A stretch of 64,000 bases of DNA from Mercurialis annua (GCF_937616625.2 NC_065576.1:30368128-30432127), one strand, 5' to 3'. Counted from the stretch's first letter, positions 45,417 through 56,371 are shown. The notes: generated by a model from the sequence alone, not told the origin. Translations and numbers: made by a program.

Positions 45417-45535
45417 GGGGTGCAACACGAGGGCTTCCCAGGAGGTCACCCATCCTAGTACTGCTCTCGCCCAAGCACGTTTAACTTCGGAGTTCTGATG
45501 GGATCCGGTGCATTAGTGCTGGTATGATCGCACCC
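45417..45535 (-). rRNA. 5S: 5S rRNA gene, T103C
   Basis: T103C. Unit 340 bp. Confidence 0.94.
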
Positions 45536-45756
45536 GTCATACCTTGCACGATCATCGCATATATCCGCTGCCTTGCAACTCATTCAACCAAAATAAAAAC
45601 TATCTTTAAAAGTACGTTTTGGTCCCTGAACTTTTTCCATATTTCCCGTTTGGTCCCTGAATTGCAATTCATCGTTACTCGTTACTCGTTACTCGTTCTG
45701 TTTGTCTCTCGGCGATAGTAATAATAGAAAAAACGCAGTTCAAAAAAAGCGAAAAA

Positions 45757-45875
45757 GGGGTGCAACACGAGGACTTCCCAGGAGGTCACCCATCCTAGTA
45801 CTGCTCTCGCCCAAGCACGTTTATCTTCGGAGTTCTGATGGGATCCGGTGCATTAGTGCTGGTATGATCGCACCC
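45757..45875 (-). rRNA. 5S: 5S rRNA gene, T52A
   Basis: T52A. Unit 333 bp; spacer caagtcat. Confidence 0.95.
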
Positions 45876-46089
45876 GTCATACCTTGCACGATCATCGCAT
45901 ATATCCGCTGCCTTGCAAGTCATTCAACCAAAATAAAAACTATCTTTAAAAGTACGTTTTGGTCCCTGAACTTTTTCCATATTTCCCGTTTGGTCCCTGA
46001 ATTGCAATTCATCGTTACTCGTTACTCGTTCTGTTTGTCTCTCGGCGATAGTAATAATAGAAAAAACGCAGTTCAAAAAAAGCGAAAAA

Positions 46090-46208
46090 GGGGTGCAACA
46101 CGAGGACTTCCCAGGAGGTCACCCATCCTAGTACTGCTCTCGCCCAAGCACGTTTAACTTCGGAGTTCTGATGGGATCCGGTGCATTAGTGCTGGTATGA
46201 TCGCACCC
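46090..46208 (-). rRNA. 5S: 5S rRNA gene
   Basis: Reference gene body. Unit 333 bp; spacer caactaaa. Confidence 0.96.
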
Positions 46209-46422
46209 GTCATACCTTGCACGATCATCGCATATATCCGCTGCCTTGCAACTCATTCAACTAAAATAAAAACTATCTTTAAAAGTACGTTTTGGTCCCT
46301 GAACTTTTTCCATATTTCCCGTTTGGTCCCTGAATTGCAATTCATCGTTACTCGTTACTCGTTCTGTTTGTCTCTCGGCGATAGTAATAATAGAAAAAAC
46401 GCAGTTCAAAAAAAGCGAAAAA

Positions 46423-46541
46423 GGGGTGCAACACGAGGACTTCCCAGGAGGTCACCCATCCTAGTACTGCTCTCGCCCAAGCACGTTTATCTTCGGAGTT
46501 CTGATGGGATCCGTTGCATTAGTGCCGGTATGATCGCACCG
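46423..46541 (-). rRNA. 5S: 5S rRNA gene, haplotype H
   Basis: H. Unit 340 bp. Confidence 0.94.
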
Positions 46542-46762
46542 GTCATACCTTGCACGATCATCGCATATATCCGCTGCCTTGCAACTCATTCAACCAAAAT
46601 AAAAACTATCTTTAAAAGTACGTTTTGGTCCCTGAACTTTTTCCATATTTCCCGTTTGGTCCCTGAATTGCAATTCATCGTTACTCGTTACTCGTTACTC
46701 GTTCTGTTTGTCTCTCGGCGATAGTAATAATAGAAAAAACGCAGTTCAAAAAAAGCGAAAAA

Positions 46763-46881
46763 GGGGTGCAACACGAGGACTTCCCAGGAGGTCACCCATC
46801 CTAGTACTGCTCTCGCCCAAGCACGTTTAACTTCGGAGTTCTGATGGGATCCGGTGCATTAGTGCTGGTATGATCGCACCC
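46763..46881 (-). rRNA. 5S: 5S rRNA gene at a Q position
   Basis: Reference gene body although its spacer has the cggggat mark otherwise linked to Q, suggesting exchange between gene and spacer. The spacer also has aaaagct. Unit 333 bp. Confidence 0.95.
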
Positions 46882-47095
46882 GTCATACCTTGCACGATCA
46901 TCGCATATATCCGCTGCCTTGCAACTCATTCAACCAAAATAAAAGCTATCTTTAAAAGTACGTTTTGGTCCCTGAACTTTTTCCATATTTCCCGTTTGGT
47001 CCCTGAATTGCAATTCATCGTTACTCGTTACTCGTTCTGTTTGTCTCTCGGGGATAGTAATAATAGAAAAAACGCAGTTCAAAAAAAGCGAAAAA

Positions 47096-47214
47096 GGGGT
47101 GCAACACGAGGACTTCCCAGGAGGTCACCCATCCTAGTACTGCTCTCGCCCAAGCACGTTTAACTTCGGAGTTCTGATGGGATCCGGTGCATTAGTGCTG
47201 GTATGATCGCACCC
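47096..47214 (-). rRNA. 5S: 5S rRNA gene
   Basis: Reference gene body. Unit 333 bp. Confidence 0.96.
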
Positions 47215-47428
47215 GTCATACCTTGCACGATCATCGCATATATCCGCTGCCTTGCAACTCATTCAACCAAAATAAAAACTATCTTTAAAAGTACGTTTTG
47301 GTCCCTGAACTTTTTCCATATTTCCCGTTTGGTCCCTGAATTGCAATTCATCGTTACTCGTTACTCGTTCTGTTTGTCTCTCGGCGATAGTAATAATAGA
47401 AAAAACGCAGTTCAAAAAAAGCGAAAAA

Positions 47429-47547
47429 GGGGTGCAACACGAGGACTTCCCAGGAGGTCACCCATCCTAGTACTGCTCTCGCCCAAGCACGTTTAACTTC
47501 GGAGTTCTGATGGGATCCGGTGCATTAGTGCTGGTATGATCGCACCC
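47429..47547 (-). rRNA. 5S: 5S rRNA gene
   Basis: Reference gene body. Unit 340 bp. Confidence 0.96.
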
Positions 47548-47768
47548 GTCATACCTTGCACGATCATCGCATATATCCGCTGCCTTGCAACTCATTCAAC
47601 CAAAATAAAAACTATCTTTAAAAGTACGTTTTGGTCCCTGAACTTTTTCCATATTTCCCGTTTGGTCCCTGAATTGCAATTCATCGTTACTCGTTACTCG
47701 TTACTCGTTCTGTTTGTCTCTCGGCGATAGTAATAATAGAAAAAACGCAGTTCAAAAAAAGCGAAAAA

Positions 47769-47887
47769 GGGGTGCAACACGAGGACTTCCCAGGAGGTCA
47801 CCCATCCTAGTACTGCTCTCGCCCAAGCACGTTTATCTTCGGAGTTCTGATGGGATCCGGTGCATTAGTGCTGGTATGATCGCACCC
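47769..47887 (-). rRNA. 5S: 5S rRNA gene, T52A
   Basis: T52A only. Unit 333 bp. Confidence 0.95.
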
Positions 47888-48101
47888 GTCATACCTTGCA
47901 CGATCATCGCATATATCCGCTGCCTTGCAACTCATTCAACCAAAATAAAAACTATCTTTAAAAGTACGTTTTGGTCCCTGAACTTTTTCCATATTTCCCG
48001 TTTGGTCCCTGAATTGCAATTCATCGTTACTCGTTACTCGTTCTGTTTGTCTCTCGGCGATAGTAATAATAGAAAAAACGCAGTTCAAAAAAAGCGAAAA
48101 A

Positions 48102-48220
48102 GGGGTGCAACACGAGGACTTCCCAGGAGGTCACCCATCCTAGTACTGCTCTCGCCCAAGCACGTTTAACTTCGGAGTTCTGATGGGATCCGGTGCATTA
48201 GTGCTGGTATGATCGCACCC
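48102..48220 (-). rRNA. 5S: 5S rRNA gene, C-1T flank
   Basis: Reference gene body with T at -1. Unit 333 bp; spacer caactaaa. Confidence 0.95.
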
Positions 48221-48434
48221 ATCATACCTTGCACGATCATCGCATATATCCGCTGCCTTGCAACTCATTCAACTAAAATAAAAACTATCTTTAAAAGTAC
48301 GTTTTGGTCCCTGAACTTTTTCCATATTTCCCGTTTGGTCCCTGAATTGCAATTCATCGTTACTCGTTACTCGTTCTGTTTGTCTCTCGGCGATAGTAAT
48401 AATAGAAAAAACGCAGTTCAAAAAAAGCGAAAAA

Positions 48435-48553
48435 GGGGTGCAACACGAGGACTTCCCAGGAGGTCACCCATCCTAGTACTGCTCTCGCCCAAGCACGTTT
48501 ATCTTCGGAGTTCTGATGGGATCCGTTGCATTAGTGCCGGTATGATCGCACCG
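48435..48553 (-). rRNA. 5S: 5S rRNA gene, haplotype H
   Basis: H. Unit 340 bp. Confidence 0.94.
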
Positions 48554-48774
48554 GTCATACCTTGCACGATCATCGCATATATCCGCTGCCTTGCAACTCA
48601 TTCAACCAAAATAAAAACTATCTTTAAAAGTACGTTTTGGTCCCTGAACTTTTTCCATATTTCCCGTTTGGTCCCTGAATTGCAATTCATCGTTACTCGT
48701 TACTCGTTACTCGTTCTGTTTGTCTCTCGGCGATAGTAATAATAGAAAAAACGCAGTTCAAAAAAAGCGAAAAA

Positions 48775-48893
48775 GGGGTGCAACACGAGGACTTCCCAGG
48801 AGGTCACCCATCCTAGTACTGCTCTCGCCCAAGCACGTTTAACTTCGGAGTTTTGATGGGATCCGGTGCATTAGTGTTGGTATGATCGCACCC
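48775..48893 (-). rRNA. 5S: 5S rRNA gene, haplotype Q
   Basis: Q. Unit 333 bp; spacer cggggat. Confidence 0.94.
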
Positions 48894-49107
48894 GTCATAC
48901 CTTGCACGATCATCGCATATATCCGCTGCCTTGCAACTCATTCAACCAAAATAAAAACTATCTTTAAAAGTACGTTTTGGTCCCTGAACTTTTTCCATAT
49001 TTCCCGTTTGGTCCCTGAATTGCAATTCATCGTTACTCGTTACTCGTTCTGTTTGTCTCTCGGGGATAGTAATAATAGAAAAAACGCAGTTCAAAAAAAG
49101 CGAAAAA

Positions 49108-49226
49108 GGGGTGCAACACGAGGACTTCCCAGGAGGTCACCCATCCTAGTACTGCTCTCGCCCAAGCACGTTTAACTTCGGAGTTCTGATGGGATCCGGT
49201 GCATTAGTGCTGGTATGATCGCACCC
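49108..49226 (-). rRNA. 5S: 5S rRNA gene
   Basis: Reference gene body. Unit 326 bp (single heptamer). Confidence 0.96.
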
Positions 49227-49433
49227 GTCATACCTTGCACGATCATCGCATATATCCGCTGCCTTGCAACTCATTCAACCAAAATAAAAACTATCTTTAA
49301 AAGTACGTTTTGGTCCCTGAACTTTTTCCATATTTCCCGTTTGGTCCCTGAATTGCAATTCATCGTTACTCGTTCTGTTTGTCTCTCGGCGATAGTAATA
49401 ATAGAAAAAACGCAGTTCAAAAAAAGCGAAAAA

Positions 49434-49552
49434 AGGGTGCAACACGAGGGCTTCCCAGGAGGTCACCCATCCTAGTACTGCTCTCGCCCAAGCACGTTTA
49501 ACTTCGGAGTTCTGATGGGATCCGGTGCATTAGTGCTGGTATGATCGCACCC
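49434..49552 (-). rRNA. 5S: 5S rRNA gene, T103C+C119T
   Basis: C119T lengthens the terminator run to T6. Unit 340 bp. Confidence 0.93.
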
Positions 49553-49773
49553 GTCATACCTTGCACGATCATCGCATATATCCGCTGCCTTGCAACTCAT
49601 TCAACCAAAATAAAAACTATCTTTAAAAGTACGTTTTGGTCCCTGAACTTTTTCCATATTTCCCGTTTGGTCCCTGAATTGCAATTCATCGTTACTCGTT
49701 ACTCGTTACTCGTTCTGTTTGTCTCTCGGCGATAGTAATAATAGAAAAAACGCAGTTCAAAAAAAGCGAAAAA

Positions 49774-49892
49774 GGGGTGCAACACGAGGACTTCCCAGGA
49801 GGTCACCCATCCTAGTACTGCTCTCGCCCAAGCACGTTTATCTTCGGAGTTCTGATGGGATCCGGTGCATTAGTGCTGGTATGATCGCACCC
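49774..49892 (-). rRNA. 5S: 5S rRNA gene, T52A
   Basis: T52A. Unit 333 bp; spacer caagtcat. Confidence 0.95.
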
Positions 49893-50106
49893 GTCATACC
49901 TTGCACGATCATCGCATATATCCGCTGCCTTGCAAGTCATTCAACCAAAATAAAAACTATCTTTAAAAGTACGTTTTGGTCCCTGAACTTTTTCCATATT
50001 TCCCGTTTGGTCCCTGAATTGCAATTCATCGTTACTCGTTACTCGTTCTGTTTGTCTCTCGGCGATAGTAATAATAGAAAAAACGCAGTTCAAAAAAAGC
50101 GAAAAA

Positions 50107-50225
50107 GGGGTGCAACACGAGGACTTCCCAGGAGGTCACCCATCCTAGTACTGCTCTCGCCCAAGCACGTTTAACTTCGGAGTTCTGATGGGATCCGGTG
50201 CATTAGTGCTGGTATGATCGCACCC
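50107..50225 (-). rRNA. 5S: 5S rRNA gene
   Basis: Reference gene body. Unit 333 bp; spacer caactaaa. Confidence 0.96.
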
Positions 50226-50439
50226 GTCATACCTTGCACGATCATCGCATATATCCGCTGCCTTGCAACTCATTCAACTAAAATAAAAACTATCTTTAAA
50301 AGTACGTTTTGGTCCCTGAACTTTTTCCATATTTCCCGTTTGGTCCCTGAATTGCAATTCATCGTTACTCGTTACTCGTTCTGTTTGTCTCTCGGCGATA
50401 GTAATAATAGAAAAAACGCAGTTCAAAAAAAGCGAAAAA

Positions 50440-50558
50440 GGGGTGCAACACGAGGACTTCCCAGGAGGTCACCCATCCTAGTACTGCTCTCGCCCAAGCA
50501 CGTTTATCTTCGGAGTTCTGATGGGATCCGTTGCATTAGTGCCGGTATGATCGCACCG
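50440..50558 (-). rRNA. 5S: 5S rRNA gene, haplotype H
   Basis: H. Unit 333 bp. Confidence 0.94.
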
Positions 50559-50772
50559 GTCATACCTTGCACGATCATCGCATATATCCGCTGCCTTGCA
50601 ACTCATTCAACCAAAATAAAAACTATCTTTAAAAGTACGTTTTGGTCCCTGAACTTTTTCCATATTTCCCGTTTGGTCCCTGAATTGCAATTCATCGTTA
50701 CTCGTTACTCGTTCTGTTTGTCTCTCGGCGATAGTAATAATAGAAAAAACGCAGTTCAAAAAAAGCGAAAAA

Positions 50773-50891
50773 GGGGTGCAACACGAGGACTTCCCAGGAG
50801 GTCACCCATCCTAGTACTGCTCTCGCCCAAGCACGTTTAACTTCGGAGTTCTGATGGGATCCGGTGCATTAGTGCTGGTATGATCGCACCC
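50773..50891 (-). rRNA. 5S: 5S rRNA gene
   Basis: Reference gene body. Unit 341 bp, the leftmost spacer with the extra A. Confidence 0.96.
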
Positions 50892-51113
50892 GTCATACCT
50901 TGCACGATCATCGCATATATCCGCTGCCTTGCAACTCATTCAACCAAAATAAAAAACTATCTTTAAAAGTACGTTTTGGTCCCTGAACTTTTTCCATATT
51001 TCCCGTTTGGTCCCTGAATTGCAATTCATCGTTACTCGTTACTCGTTACTCGTTCTGTTTGTCTCTCGGCGATAGTAATAATAGAAAAAACGCAGTTCAA
51101 AAAAAGCGAAAAA

Positions 51114-51232
51114 GGGGTGCAACACGAGGACTTCCCAGGAGGTCACCCATCCTAGTACTGCTCTCGCCCAAGCACGTTTATCTTCGGAGTTCTGATGGGA
51201 TCCGTTGCATTAGTGCCGGTATGATCGCACCG
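51114..51232 (-). rRNA. 5S: 5S rRNA gene, haplotype H
   Basis: H. Unit 340 bp. Confidence 0.94.
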
Positions 51233-51453
51233 GTCATACCTTGCACGATCATCGCATATATCCGCTGCCTTGCAACTCATTCAACCAAAATAAAAACTAT
51301 CTTTAAAAGTACGTTTTGGTCCCTGAACTTTTTCCATATTTCCCGTTTGGTCCCTGAATTGCAATTCATCGTTACTCGTTACTCGTTACTCGTTCTGTTT
51401 GTCTCTCGGCGATAGTAATAATAGAAAAAACGCAGTTCAAAAAAAGCGAAAAA

Positions 51454-51572
51454 GGGGTGCAACACGAGGACTTCCCAGGAGGTCACCCATCCTAGTACTG
51501 CTCTCGCCCAAGCACGTTTAACTTCGGAGTTTTGATGGGATCCGGTGCATTAGTGTTGGTATGATCGCACCC
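51454..51572 (-). rRNA. 5S: 5S rRNA gene, haplotype Q
   Basis: Q, but without the cggggat spacer mark. Unit 333 bp. Confidence 0.94.
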
Positions 51573-51786
51573 GTCATACCTTGCACGATCATCGCATATA
51601 TCCGCTGCCTTGCAACTCATTCAACCAAAATAAAAACTATCTTTAAAAGTACGTTTTGGTCCCTGAACTTTTTCCATATTTCCCGTTTGGTCCCTGAATT
51701 GCAATTCATCGTTACTCGTTACTCGTTCTGTTTGTCTCTCGGCGATAGTAATAATAGAAAAAACGCAGTTCAAAAAAAGCGAACAA

Positions 51787-51905
51787 GGGGTGCAACACGA
51801 GGACTTCCCAGGAGGTCACCCATCCTAGTACTGCTCTCGCCCAAGCACGTTTATCTTCGGAGTTCTGATGGGATCCGTTGCATTAGTGCCGGTATGATCG
51901 CACCG
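51787..51905 (-). rRNA. 5S: 5S rRNA gene, haplotype H, broken first terminator
   Basis: H. The T5 after the gene is TTGTT, so termination must use the T7 eight bases further on, giving a longer primary transcript. Unit 340 bp. Confidence 0.93.
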
Positions 51906-52126
51906 GTCATACCTTGCACGATCATCGCATATATCCGCTGCCTTGCAACTCATTCAACCAAAATAAAAACTATCTTTAAAAGTACGTTTTGGTCCCTGAA
52001 CTTTTTCCATATTTCCCGTTTGGTCCCTGAATTGCAATTCATCGTTACTCGTTACTCGTTACTCGTTCTGTTTGTCTCTCGGCGATAGTAATAATAGAAA
52101 AAACGCAGTTCAAAAAAAGCGAAAAA

Positions 52127-52245
52127 GGGGTGCAACACGAGGACTTCCCAGGAGGTCACCCATCCTAGTACTGCTCTCGCCCAAGCACGTTTAACTTCGG
52201 AGTTTTGATGGGATCCGGTGCATTAGTGTTGGTATGATCGCACCC
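52127..52245 (-). rRNA. 5S: 5S rRNA gene, haplotype Q
   Basis: Rightmost Q gene. Unit 333 bp; spacer without cggggat. Confidence 0.94.
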
Positions 52246-52459
52246 GTCATACCTTGCACGATCATCGCATATATCCGCTGCCTTGCAACTCATTCAACCA
52301 AAATAAAAACTATCTTTAAAAGTACGTTTTGGTCCCTGAACTTTTTCCATATTTCCCGTTTGGTCCCTGAATTGCAATTCATCGTTACTCGTTACTCGTT
52401 CTGTTTGTCTCTCGGCGATAGTAATAATAGAAAAAACGCAGTTCAAAAAAAGCGAAAAA

Positions 52460-52578
52460 GGGGTGCAACACGAGGACTTCCCAGGAGGTCACCCATCCTA
52501 GTACTGCTCTCGCCCAAGCACGTTTATCTTCGGAGTTCTGATGGGATCCGGTGCATTAGTGCTGGTATGATCGCACCC
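52460..52578 (-). rRNA. 5S: 5S rRNA gene, T52A
   Basis: T52A. Unit 302 bp, the only 31-bp-deleted spacer right of 30 kb. Confidence 0.95.
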
Positions 52579-52761
52579 GTCATACCTTGCACGATCATCG
52601 CATATATCCGCTGCCTTGCAACTCATTCAACCAAAATAAAAACTATCTTTAAAAGTACGTTTTGGTCCCTGAATTGCAATTCATCGTTACTCGTTACTCG
52701 TTCTGTTTGTCTCTCGGCGATAGTAATAATAGAAAAAACGCAGTTCAAAAAAAGCGAAAAA

Positions 52762-52880
52762 GGGGTGCAACACGAGGACTTCCCAGGAGGTCACCCATCC
52801 TAGTACTGCTCTCGGCCAAGCACGTTTAACTTCGGAGTTCTGATGGGATCCGGTGCATTAGTGCTGGTATGATCGCACCC
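52762..52880 (-). rRNA. 5S: 5S rRNA gene, G66C
   Basis: As at 32325. Unit 333 bp. Confidence 0.94.
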
Positions 52881-53094
52881 GTCATACCTTGCACGATCAT
52901 CGCATATATCCGCTGCCTTGCAACTCATTCAACCAAAATAAAAACTATCTTTAAAAGTACGTTTTGGTCCCTGAACTTTTTCCATATTTCCCGTTTGGTC
53001 CCTGAATTGCAATTCATCGTTACTCGTTACTCGTTCTGTTTGTCTCTCGGCGATAGTAATAATAGAAAAAACGCAGTTCAAAAAAAGCGAAAAA

Positions 53095-53213
53095 GGGGTG
53101 CAACACGAGGACTTCCCAGGAGGTCACCCATCCTAGTACTGCTCTCGGCCAAGCACGTTTATCTTCGGAGTTCTGATGGGATCCGGTGCATTAGTGCTGG
53201 TATGATCGCACCC
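53095..53213 (-). rRNA. 5S: 5S rRNA gene, G66C+T52A
   Basis: Combines two otherwise separate changes. Unit 340 bp; spacer aaaagct. Confidence 0.94.
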
Positions 53214-53434
53214 GTCATACCTTGCACGATCATCGCATATATCCGCTGCCTTGCAACTCATTCAACCAAAATAAAAGCTATCTTTAAAAGTACGTTTTGG
53301 TCCCTGAACTTTTTCCATATTTCCCGTTTGGTCCCTGAATTGCAATTCATCGTTACTCGTTACTCGTTACTCGTTCTGTTTGTCTCTCGGCGATAGTAAT
53401 AATAGAAAAAACGCAGTTCAAAAAAAGCGCAAAA

Positions 53435-53553
53435 GGGGTGCAACACGAGGACTTCCCAGGAGGTCACCCATCCTAGTACTGCTCTCGCCCAAGCACGTTT
53501 GACTTCGGAGTTCTGATGGGATCCGGTGCATTAGTGCTGGTATGATCGCACCC
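53435..53553 (-). rRNA. 5S: 5S rRNA gene, T53C
   Basis: T53C; T4 first terminator run. Unit 340 bp. Confidence 0.94.
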
Positions 53554-53774
53554 GTCATACCTTGCACGATCATCGCATATATCCGCTGCCTTGCAACTCA
53601 TTCAACCAAAATAAAAGCTATCTTTAAAAGTACGTTTTGGTCCCTGAACTTTTTCCATATTTCCCGTTTGGTCCCTGAATTGCAATTCATCGTTACTCGT
53701 TACTCGTTACTCGTTCTGTTTGTCTCTCGGCGATAGTAATAATAGAAAAAACGCAGTTCAAAAAAAGCGCAAAA

Positions 53775-53893
53775 GGGGTGCAACACGAGGACTTCCCAGG
53801 AGGTCACCCATCCTAGTACTGCTCTCGCCCAAGCACGTTTGACTTCGGAGTTCTGATGGGATCCGGTGCATTAGTGCTGGTATGATCGCACCC
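53775..53893 (-). rRNA. 5S: 5S rRNA gene, T53C
   Basis: Twin of the gene at 53435. Unit 333 bp. Confidence 0.94.
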
Positions 53894-54107
53894 GTCATAC
53901 CTTGCACGATCATCGCATATATCCGCTGCCTTGCAACTCATTCAACCAAAATAAAAACTATCTTTAAAAGTACGTTTTGGTCCCTGAACTTTTTCCATAT
54001 TTCCCGTTTGGTCCCTGAATTGCAATTCATCGTTACTCGTTACTCGTTCTGTTTGTCTCTCGGCGATAGTAATAATAGAAAAAACGCAGTTCAAAAAAAG
54101 CGAAAAA

Positions 54108-54226
54108 GGGGTGCAACACGAGGACTTCCCAGGAGGTCACCCATCCTAGTACTGCTCTCGCCCAAGCACGTTTTACTTCGGAGTTCTGATGGGATCCGGT
54201 GCATTAGTGCTGGTATGATCGCACCC
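54108..54226 (-). rRNA. 5S: 5S rRNA gene, T53A
   Basis: Private T53A in box A. Unit 340 bp. Confidence 0.94.
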
Positions 54227-54447
54227 GTCATACCTTGCACGATCATCGCATATATCCGCTGCCTTGCAACTCATTCAACCAAAATAAAAACTATCTTTAA
54301 AAGTACGTTTTGGTCCCTGAACTTTTTCCATATTTCCCGTTTGGTCCCTGAATTGCAATTCATCGTTACTCGTTACTCGTTACTCGTTCTGTTTGTCTCT
54401 CGGCGATAGTAATAATAGAAAAAACGCAGTTCAAAAAAAGCGAAAAA

Positions 54448-54566
54448 GGGGTGCAACACGAGGACTTCCTAGGAGGTCACCCATCCTAGTACTGCTCTCG
54501 CCCAAGCACGTTTATCTTCGGAGTTCTGATGGGATCCGGTGCATTAGTGCTGGTATGATCGCACCC
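54448..54566 (-). rRNA. 5S: 5S rRNA gene, T52A+G97A
   Basis: As at 19673 and 22983, here more than 30 kb away. Unit 333 bp. Confidence 0.94.
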
Positions 54567-54780
54567 GTCATACCTTGCACGATCATCGCATATATCCGCT
54601 GCCTTGCAACTCATTCAACCAAAATAAAAACTATCTTTAAAAGTACGTTTTGGTCCCTGAACTTTTTCCATATTTCCCGTTTGGTCCCTGAATTGCAATT
54701 CATCGTTACTCGTTACTCGTTCTGTTTGTCTCTCGGCGATAGTAATAATAGAAAAAACGCAGTTCAAAAAAAGCGAAAAA

Positions 54781-54899
54781 GGGGTGCAACACGAGGACTT
54801 CCCAGGAGGTCACCCATCCTAGTACTGCTCTCGCCCAAGCACGTTTAACTTCGGAGTTCTGATGGGATCCGGTGCATTAGTGCTGGTATGATCGCACCC
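54781..54899 (-). rRNA. 5S: 5S rRNA gene
   Basis: Reference gene body. Unit 332 bp (one A fewer in the A7 run). Confidence 0.96.
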
Positions 54900-55112
54900 G
54901 TCATACCTTGCACGATCATCGCATATATCCGCTGCCTTGCAACTCATTCAACCAAAATAAAAACTATCTTTAAAAGTACGTTTTGGTCCCTGAACTTTTT
55001 CCATATTTCCCGTTTGGTCCCTGAATTGCAATTCATCGTTACTCGTTACTCGTTCTGTTTGTCTCTCGGCGATAGTAATAATAGAAAAAACGCAGTTCAA
55101 AAAAGCGAAAAA

Positions 55113-55231
55113 GGGGTGCAACACGAGGACTTCCCAGGAGGTCACCCATCCTAGTACTGCTCTCGCCCAAGCACGTTTATCTTCGGAGTTCTGATGGGAT
55201 CCGGTGCATTAGTGCTGGTATGATCGCACCC
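55113..55231 (-). rRNA. 5S: 5S rRNA gene, T52A
   Basis: T52A. Back-up terminator run T6. Unit 341 bp. Confidence 0.95.
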
Positions 55232-55453
55232 GTCATACCTTGCACGATCATCGCATATATCCGCTGCCTTGCAACTCATTCAACCAAAATAAAAAACTAT
55301 CTTTAAAAGTACGTTTTGGTCCCTGAACTTTTTCCATATTTCCCGTTTGGTCCCTGAATTGCAATTCATCGTTACTCGTTACTCGTTACTCGTTCTGTTT
55401 GTCTCTCGGCGATAGTAATAATAGAAAAAACGCAGTTCAAAAAAAGCGAAAAA

Positions 55454-55572
55454 GGGGTGCAACACGAGGACTTCCCAGGAGGTCACCCATCCTAGTACTG
55501 CTCTCGCCCAAGCACGTTTATCTTCGGAGTTCTGATGGGATCCGTTGCATTAGTGCCGGTATGATCGCACCG
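55454..55572 (-). rRNA. 5S: 5S rRNA gene, haplotype H
   Basis: H. Unit 340 bp. Confidence 0.94.
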
Positions 55573-55793
55573 GTCATACCTTGCACGATCATCGCATATA
55601 TCCGCTGCCTTGCAACTCATTCAACCAAAATAAAAACTATCTTTAAAAGTACGTTTTGGTCCCTGAACTTTTTCCATATTTCCCGTTTGGTCCCTGAATT
55701 GCAATTCATCGTTACTCGTTACTCGTTACTCGTTCTGTTTGTCTCTCGGCGATAGTAATAATAGAAAAAACGCAGTTCAAAAAAAGCGAAAAA

Positions 55794-55912
55794 GGGATGC
55801 AACACGAGGACTTCCCAGGAGGTCACCCATCCTAGTACTGCTCTCGCCCAAGCACGTTTATCTTCGGAGTTCTGATGGGATCCGTTGCATTAGTGCCGGT
55901 ATGATCGCACCG
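55794..55912 (-). rRNA. 5S: 5S rRNA gene, H+C116T
   Basis: H plus C116T (G3-U116 wobble in helix I). Unit 326 bp (single heptamer). Confidence 0.94.
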
Positions 55913-56119
55913 GTCATACCTTGCACGATCATCGCATATATCCGCTGCCTTGCAACTCATTCAACCAAAATAAAAACTATCTTTAAAAGTACGTTTTGGT
56001 CCCTGAACTTTTTCCATATTTCCCGTTTGGTCCCTGAATTGCAATTCATCGTTACTCGTTCTGTTTGTCTCTCGGCGATAGTAATAATAGAAAAAACGCA
56101 GTTCAAAAAAAGCGAAAAA

Positions 56120-56238
56120 GGGGTGCAACACGAGGACTTCCCAGGAGGTCACCCATCCTAGTACTGCTCTCGCCCAAGCACGTTTAACTTCGGAGTTCTG
56201 ATGGGATCCGGTGCATTAGTGCTGGTATGATCGCACCC
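56120..56238 (-). rRNA. 5S: 5S rRNA gene next to the scrambled spacer
   Basis: Reference gene body. Its 5' spacer is truncated and rearranged (unit 246 bp), but the TATAT, GC and C-1 elements are intact. Confidence 0.95.
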
Positions 56239-56340
56239 GTCATACCTTGCACGATCATCGCATATATCCGCTGCCTTGCAACTCATTCAACCAAAATAAA
56301 AAACTATCTTTAAAAGTACGTTTTGGTCCCTGAACTTTTT

Positions 56341-56371
56341 CCATATTTCGGAAATATGGAGGTCACCCATT
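56341..56371. other. Rearrangement junction with inverted templated insert
   Basis: After ccatatttc (56341-56349) the normal spacer is replaced by ggaaatatgg (56350-56359), the exact reverse complement of the ccatatttcc expected there. Next comes ggaggtcacccat (56358-56370), a copy of gene-internal sequence, and then the gene resumes at caacacgagg. The result is a 9-bp perfect inverted repeat with a 1-base centre. About 110 bp of normal spacer and gene end are gone. The unit is 246 bp, the shortest in the window. Confidence 0.9.

Larger units (their letters stand above)
34358..51453. repeat. Higher-order repeat of 6-9 genes, seven versions
   Basis: Blocks begin at 34358, 37050, 39395, 42406, 44751, 46763 and 48775 and hold 8, 7, 9, 7, 6, 6 and 8 genes. 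The common core is six genes: Q gene with cggggat in its spacer; reference-like; T103C or reference; T52A (spacer often caagtcat); reference (spacer caactaaa, sometimes C-1T); H. Core lengths are 333,333,340,333,333,340 (2,012 bp, seen twice exactly). Longer versions add H or T103C+A16G units after the core. The block at 46763 lacks the Q substitutions but keeps the cggggat spacer mark. Confidence 0.88.
53435..54107. repeat. Pair of T53C units with shortened terminator
   Basis: Two adjacent genes share T53C and a T4 first terminator run, and the spacers at 53202 and 53542 share aaaagct for aaaaact. Similar units occur singly near 32998 and 60063. Confidence 0.82.
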
